A stretch of DNA of 64,000 nucleotides, from contig JAPEUQ010000024.1 in NCBI GenBank assembly GCA_027946365.1, positions 124,001-188,000 of the forward strand, read 5' to 3'. Under the pieces are notes generated by a model. It was not told the origin of the DNA. It searched no databases and worked only from the letters and a program-made list of their open reading frames with translations. Below, piece by piece: positions 59,745 to 64,000 of the stretch. The stretch is from Kalmusia sp. IMI 367209. Its lineage: Eukaryota; Ascomycota; Dothideomycetes; Pleosporales; Didymosphaeriaceae. Numbering within the stretch: position 1 is the stretch's first letter; the number at the start of each line of letters is the position of its first letter. The position numbers and the translations under genes were made by a program.

Positions 59745-61183
59745 ACCGAGCCACGGTAAAGGGTATCAACGTGGATATGGCAGTCACACTGTGAAGCATA
59801 TGAAGTAGGCAAAGACATGCAAAGGCGCCTGATTACGGCGGATGGATAGGATAGAGACGGTTCGTAGAGCTCAGCTGTGCCTCCGCATGATCAAAGGTCA
59901 GAGACTGTAGGAAGTAAGACAAAGCCGCACGCATTAATGGTGGATATCGCCCTGCGTTTGGCACGAGGACTCGATAAACAGGCGCGAGATCAGTTGATGC
60001 AATATGAGATGGCGCAGTTTATCGCGGGATGACGACAGCCAGATTGCGCAAAGCGCGTTCCTGTGTGCCAAGACACTTCTTCCCTTTCTCGGGTAAGACA
60101 GCATACGTGATGCTCCCACACTGCAGCAACTCCAGAAGTATATCACCGAAAGTTGGACAAAAGATATAGTATACACGAATCGTAATAGCTACGCGTGTGT
60201 TGGATATTGACAGATGAAGAACACGAAAGCTCCTCATGTCATCATGCCCAATCGATCGCAGAACTCCTTCGACAAGAAACGCTTGTAAATCGGTCTTAGT
60301 ACGAGGAACGCGCGTGGGAAATATTTTCAACGAGCCAGTCGAGATGTGAACAGTGTTTGTGAAGGTGCGACGCCTATGACGGCAATCGGATGAGGAGCCA
60401 AAACTCAGTCTATCCAAGTACAGGTAGCATCCGCTTGATGAGCTACCTTTGAGAAGCCATGGTTCCCGTCAACCTGATATGGCAGTCAGTAAATAATCTG
60501 TTAACATCTGAAAATACCTACGGAAAGGTAGCATTAGGTTATCGCATGGCACGGGACCAGCTTAAGGATCTTGACGAATGTAAGACTTTGTGGAACTGTC
60601 CTTTGGTCTCACACTGACGTAACGCGCCTTTACTCCGACCAGCCTCCTATGAGCCACTCTAGGAGCTTGTTTTGGCTCGAAGGTACCGCATCAGTATTTG
60701 AATCAGGACGAGAGATGTTGCAGAAGAGCTAGCCGCTAAAGCTAGCCGCTAGAACTCAAGAGCTATAAACTCGCTGCATTGGATCGGGTAAGACTTGTGA
60801 TGAAGCTGTGAGGGTAGAAAGAGGGCGGCATCTTGAAGAGATGGATGAAGGCCATGAACGCTTGAGGAATGGGTCAAGGTCATGGAGGCGTTGTGTTAAA
60901 GCCTAGAATGCATAGATATTACTTGAATGCAAGGGAAGCTATGGGCATGGATGGCTTAGTACTATTTTTCAAGGAGGGGGACTGATCTTGTAGAGCCCAG
61001 TGCCGCCCGTGTGTCTAACTTAGAAGCGCTCTTTTTGACGAGGGAGGTGAGACTGGCGAACCTGGCAGGAACGACTGGTCTAGGTGTTGTCTCGCACCGT
61101 GTTTATGGCCATGTGCATCATCAATCATCTCTTCATAATTCATGCGACTCTGCAAGGTCATCTATCCCTGTTTTCCCCTGCGT
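59745..61183. other. Intergenic region between cystinosin-like gene and nudC
   Basis: About 1.4 kb with no supported gene. A 132-codon minus frame (60019-60417) has no recognisable motif. A small TAGCCGCTAAAGC-type direct repeat occurs near 60729-60755. Confidence 0.45.
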
Positions 61184-61811
61184 TCATCCCATCTTCGCAT
61201 TCGAAAAGTCCATTTCCGGGTGCTGCTCCTGGAACTTCTTCAAGATGTCTAGCTTCTTCTGCTCGTCGCTCGTCGGCTTGCCCATCTCCTTCTGGCGCTG
61301 GTCAAACATCATCTTTTCGACCATGCCCCGCGTCTCGCCGTCTAGGTCGCCCAGGTTGCTGTTCTCGGGCTGGATCTTGGAGGTGTCGATTTTGGGCGCG
61401 GTGGTCACGACGTGGGCCCACCACTCCATTTGATTGACCTTGTCGAGATGGACGCTTATCTCCTTGCCGCCAGGGACGGTCTCGAGGGTCCAGGTAGAGT
61501 CGTCGACGTGGATGGAGTGGGGAAGGTCGCCCTATGTGGTCTCGAGGTTAGCGCTGGTATGTAGTGTAGAGACCTCAGCGGGCACGTACATCAATGATGG
61601 GCTCCTGGCCTTTGATAGCGACCTTCAGATGCGTCTTGGTGAACTTGACGTCCAGGTCGCGGCCCTTGTACTTGGCATCGACAGAGACGGTGATATCGAG
61701 GTCCTTGATGGTCTGCGTCCACTTGTAGGGCAGCGCAGCCTGCTCGGCATCCTCTTTCGCCTTGGCCTCTGCGTCGAGCTTCTTCTGCTCCTCGGGCGTG
61801 GGCTCTGACAT
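61184..61811 (-). CDS. nudC: Nuclear distribution protein NudC
   Basis: Exons 61811-61590 and 61531-61184 (58-nt intron) encode 189 residues, near the 198 of Aspergillus NudC. A short charged helix ([17 protein letters not shown]) leads into a CS/p23 domain: [62 protein letters not shown] and [15 protein letters not shown]. The C-terminal block has [22 protein letters not shown] and [12 protein letters not shown], the characteristic NudC ending. It is an Hsp90-linked chaperone of the dynein/LIS1 pathway that controls nuclear migration along hyphae. It faces the ANTH gene across a short shared promoter. Confidence 0.97.
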
Positions 61812-62179
61812 GGTATCGAGAGTGCGGCGCGTGATGTTCACTAGTCGCTGTACACCGTGTTCAGTGTTACTGTGCGAGAAATGTTTGGCTGCGTGGGGTG
61901 CGTCGTCATAGCCGCTAGCTCTTCGACGTGGTCTGCCCGTGCACTTTCATTCAACACCCCCCGGAACGAGCCCGGAAGCAATCGACCCTCACGTTGCCCC
62001 CCTTGCGCGCCGTTTACCTTTGCGCCGAGGCCACGAATCCGCATTGCTACTCTATCCTTTGGCCATCCGCGATGCTGCCCTAGTGTCCGCGAAACGCACC
62101 GAGCGCGCCCTGCCCATCTGAACCCTGATCCACGAAACATTCAATACGCAGAGGAAACACGTGGACCAGCCCAGCCTAA
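61812..62179. promoter_or_regulatory. Compact divergent promoter, nudC / ANTH adaptor
   Basis: The two start codons are 368 bases apart and point away from each other, so both 5' UTRs and promoters share this segment. CT-rich stretches suit fungal initiator regions. No TATA box is obvious. Confidence 0.55.
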
Positions 62180-64000
62180 ATGGCGAGCTCGTTTGAGAAG
62201 TCGGTCAAGGGCGGGACCAAGGTCAAGGTGTGCCTCCATGCTACTAGTCCAACGAGCTGCCCTGGCTATCAAGCTAATGCGCGTACTTGACAGCTCGCTG
62301 CGCCCAAGTCCAAGTATGTCGAACATATACTCGTCGCTACGCATGCGGGCGAGGCAGGCGTTGGCGAGATCTTCCGCGCTTTGACGAACCGGCTCCGCGA
62401 CACGACATGGACCATCGTATACAAGAGTCTGATAATTGTCCATCTGATGATACGGGAGGGCGAGCCCGAGGTCACGCTGAAGTTCCTGGCCCAGAATCCC
62501 CGTCGAAAGCTCGCTATAAACTCCTTCACAGAGGGTACGTGCACACCGGAGAACATAAGTAGTCGACGTCGATGCGTAGCTCTCTGCATAGGGCGGTGCA
62601 TCAGGATCCCCTTCAGAGGGCGCTTTGCTTATCGGATGCCATGCCACCGTACAACACCTGCGGTTTAGAAGATGCCCCAAGCTGATCATCTGCGTACAGT
62701 ACAGACACAAGGCCAGAATATACGCAACTACGCCGAATATCTCCTTCATCGAGCCGAAGAATATGGCGCTACCAAGGTGGACTATGTGCGCGGCGGTGAA
62801 GGCCGGCTTAAGCGGCTGAATATCGAGAAGGGCTTGCTCCCGAGAGACTGAAAGCATACAAGACCAGATCAAGTATCTACTCAGATGCGAGGTACGCGTC
62901 ATGGCACTTATACAGCTAAAGCTTCTAATATCATATTAGCCTTTCCACGACGAGCCGGAGAACGAGATCACATTGACTGCTTTCCGCTTACTCACCATGG
63001 ATTTACTAGTACTCTTCCATGTTATGAATGAGGGCACCATCAATGTTCTCGGTAAGACGCATTCCAGTGCTGTCCAATACTCGTACTGATCTTCCAGAAC
63101 ACTACTTCGAACTTTCAAAACCGGATGCCAAGCGCGCTCTCGACATCTACCGGACCTTTGTAAAACAGACTGATCTGGTAGTGCAGTATCTCAGCGTTGC
63201 TCGCTTACACGAGCATTCAACGAGACTAGAAATCCCCAAGATCAAGCATGCGCCAACCAGCCTGACTCAAGCATTGGAAGAGTACCTGAACGATAAGGAC
63301 TTTGAGATTAATCGCAGACAATACCTAGCGGAGCGCGAAGCGAAGAAAGCAGGCGGAAAGACCACCAATGGAGCCAACAAGCTGCTTTCAGACTCCAAAC
63401 CCACCACTACCTCGGCTACATCACCAAATCAATCTTCTGGGCCATCCAAACCAGCCGTCAGTCTGCCGCTTATTGATTTCTTCGACTCGATACAAGACAA
63501 TCAACAGACTATGGCGCAACCGCAGCAATATCCGCACCAGACAGGGTTTCAGCAGCCTAACATGCAACTTACACAACAAACTGCTAACACTGGCTTTCCC
63601 CCGCAACAACAAAGTTTTGGTCCTCAGGATGGCCAATCAACGAATCCGTTTGCTCAGATGCAGCAATCGATGCAGCAGATGAACCTCCAGCCCATGCAAC
63701 AGCCACAGCAACCGCAGCAACCGCAGCTCCAGACACAATTCACAGGCGCTGGTTTTGGTGGCTACACGCCACAGCCATTCAGCCCACAAAATTCTCTTGC
63801 GCCCATACCTCAAAACGGGGTCCCGAACTTCTCACAACAGCCACAGCAACAAATTCCGATGATGGCGGAGCCCCTGCAGGCGCAACAGACATCAACAAAC
63901 CCCTTCAGGCAGTCTATGATGCCGCCTCCGCAACCTACAGGTATCGCCGAACCGAAGCTTCTCGGAAACCCTACAGGTGCCACCTCTCCGCTCGGCCGCT
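62180..64000 (+). CDS. ANTH-domain clathrin adaptor (AP180/Yap1801 type), 3' partial and frameshifted
   Basis: Exons 62180-62227, 62294-62534, 62700-62891, 62940-63051 and 63098 to beyond the window. The protein starts MASSFEKSVKGGTKVK and carries LAAPKSKYVEHILVATHAGE, the ANTH PI(4,5)P2-binding helix region, then FRALTNRLRDTTWTIVYKSL, LTAFRLLTMDLLVLFHVMNE and SKPDAKRALDIYRTFVKQT. A Gln/Pro-rich tail has NPFAQMQ and NPFRQSM (NPF motifs for EH domains). Exon 3 has one extra C in CCC (62839-62841), which would stop translation at 62849-62851. Dropping it restores KGLLRETESIQDQIKYLLRCE and the next splice phase. It acts in clathrin endocytosis at the plasma membrane. The C-terminus is missing because the window ends. 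Confidence 0.93.

Noticed and set aside
61939..62384. Plus-strand frames across the nudC/ANTH promoter
   Set aside because: They run out of frame through the first ANTH exons and contain no recognisable domain.

Overview
This is a gene-dense stretch of nuclear DNA from a filamentous ascomycete (Pezizomycotina, probably Dothideomycetes; the class is inferred). The evidence is the many 40-150 nt GT-AG introns, an AspE-class septin, an RGS-LOV photoreceptor, a GH92 mannosidase and fungal versions of MAK16, SED5, NudC and NatB. No virus, CRISPR array, bacterial operon or recognisable transposon was seen. Exon models were built by hand from splice signals and reading-frame arithmetic; they have no transcript support.

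Layout. 0-8 kb: the 3' part of a long disordered protein with one conserved block (tentatively a telomere/shelterin subunit), a patatin-domain triacylglycerol lipase, and an AT-hook protein. 8-15 kb: a Kha1-type K+/H+ antiporter and a secreted GH92 alpha-mannosidase, both on the minus strand. 17-19 kb: a cytochrome b5-acyl-CoA dehydrogenase fusion. 19-33 kb is more AT-rich and gene-poor. It holds a secreted NlpC/P60 peptidase, MAK16, a degenerate DEDDh-exonuclease-like protein, one doubtful tRNA-like element, two tandem intron-containing tRNA-Ala(AGC) genes and a cytochrome P450. 33-52 kb: an AspE-type septin, a coiled-coil protein with a partial RING-like motif, the Qa-SNARE SED5, and two neighbouring giant, mostly disordered proteins of about 1200 and 1860 residues. 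53-64 kb: the NatB catalytic subunit, an RGS-LOV blue-light receptor, a cystinosin-type PQ-loop transporter, NudC, and the start of an ANTH-domain clathrin adaptor that runs off the window.

Functional themes. Membrane traffic and organelle ion balance recur: SED5 at the Golgi, the ANTH adaptor at endocytic sites, the Kha1-type antiporter, the cystinosin-like vacuolar exporter, and NudC for dynein transport. They look like ordinary housekeeping neighbours, not a cluster. Lipid use is represented by the lipase and the acyl-CoA dehydrogenase. No secondary-metabolite cluster is visible around the P450.

The strongest structural signal is a set of five single-base insertions in C/G/T runs. Each breaks an otherwise continuous reading frame: the AT-hook gene, SED5, the 1860-residue protein (two sites) and the ANTH adaptor. 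All are +1 and none can be explained by an intron. Assembly or read-level homopolymer errors are the simplest explanation, so four gene models here will be wrong in automatic annotation. The most interesting biology is the RGS-LOV photoreceptor, the fungal NlpC/P60 enzyme, two GC-AG introns in the GH92 gene, and the tandem tRNA-Ala pair with unrelated introns.
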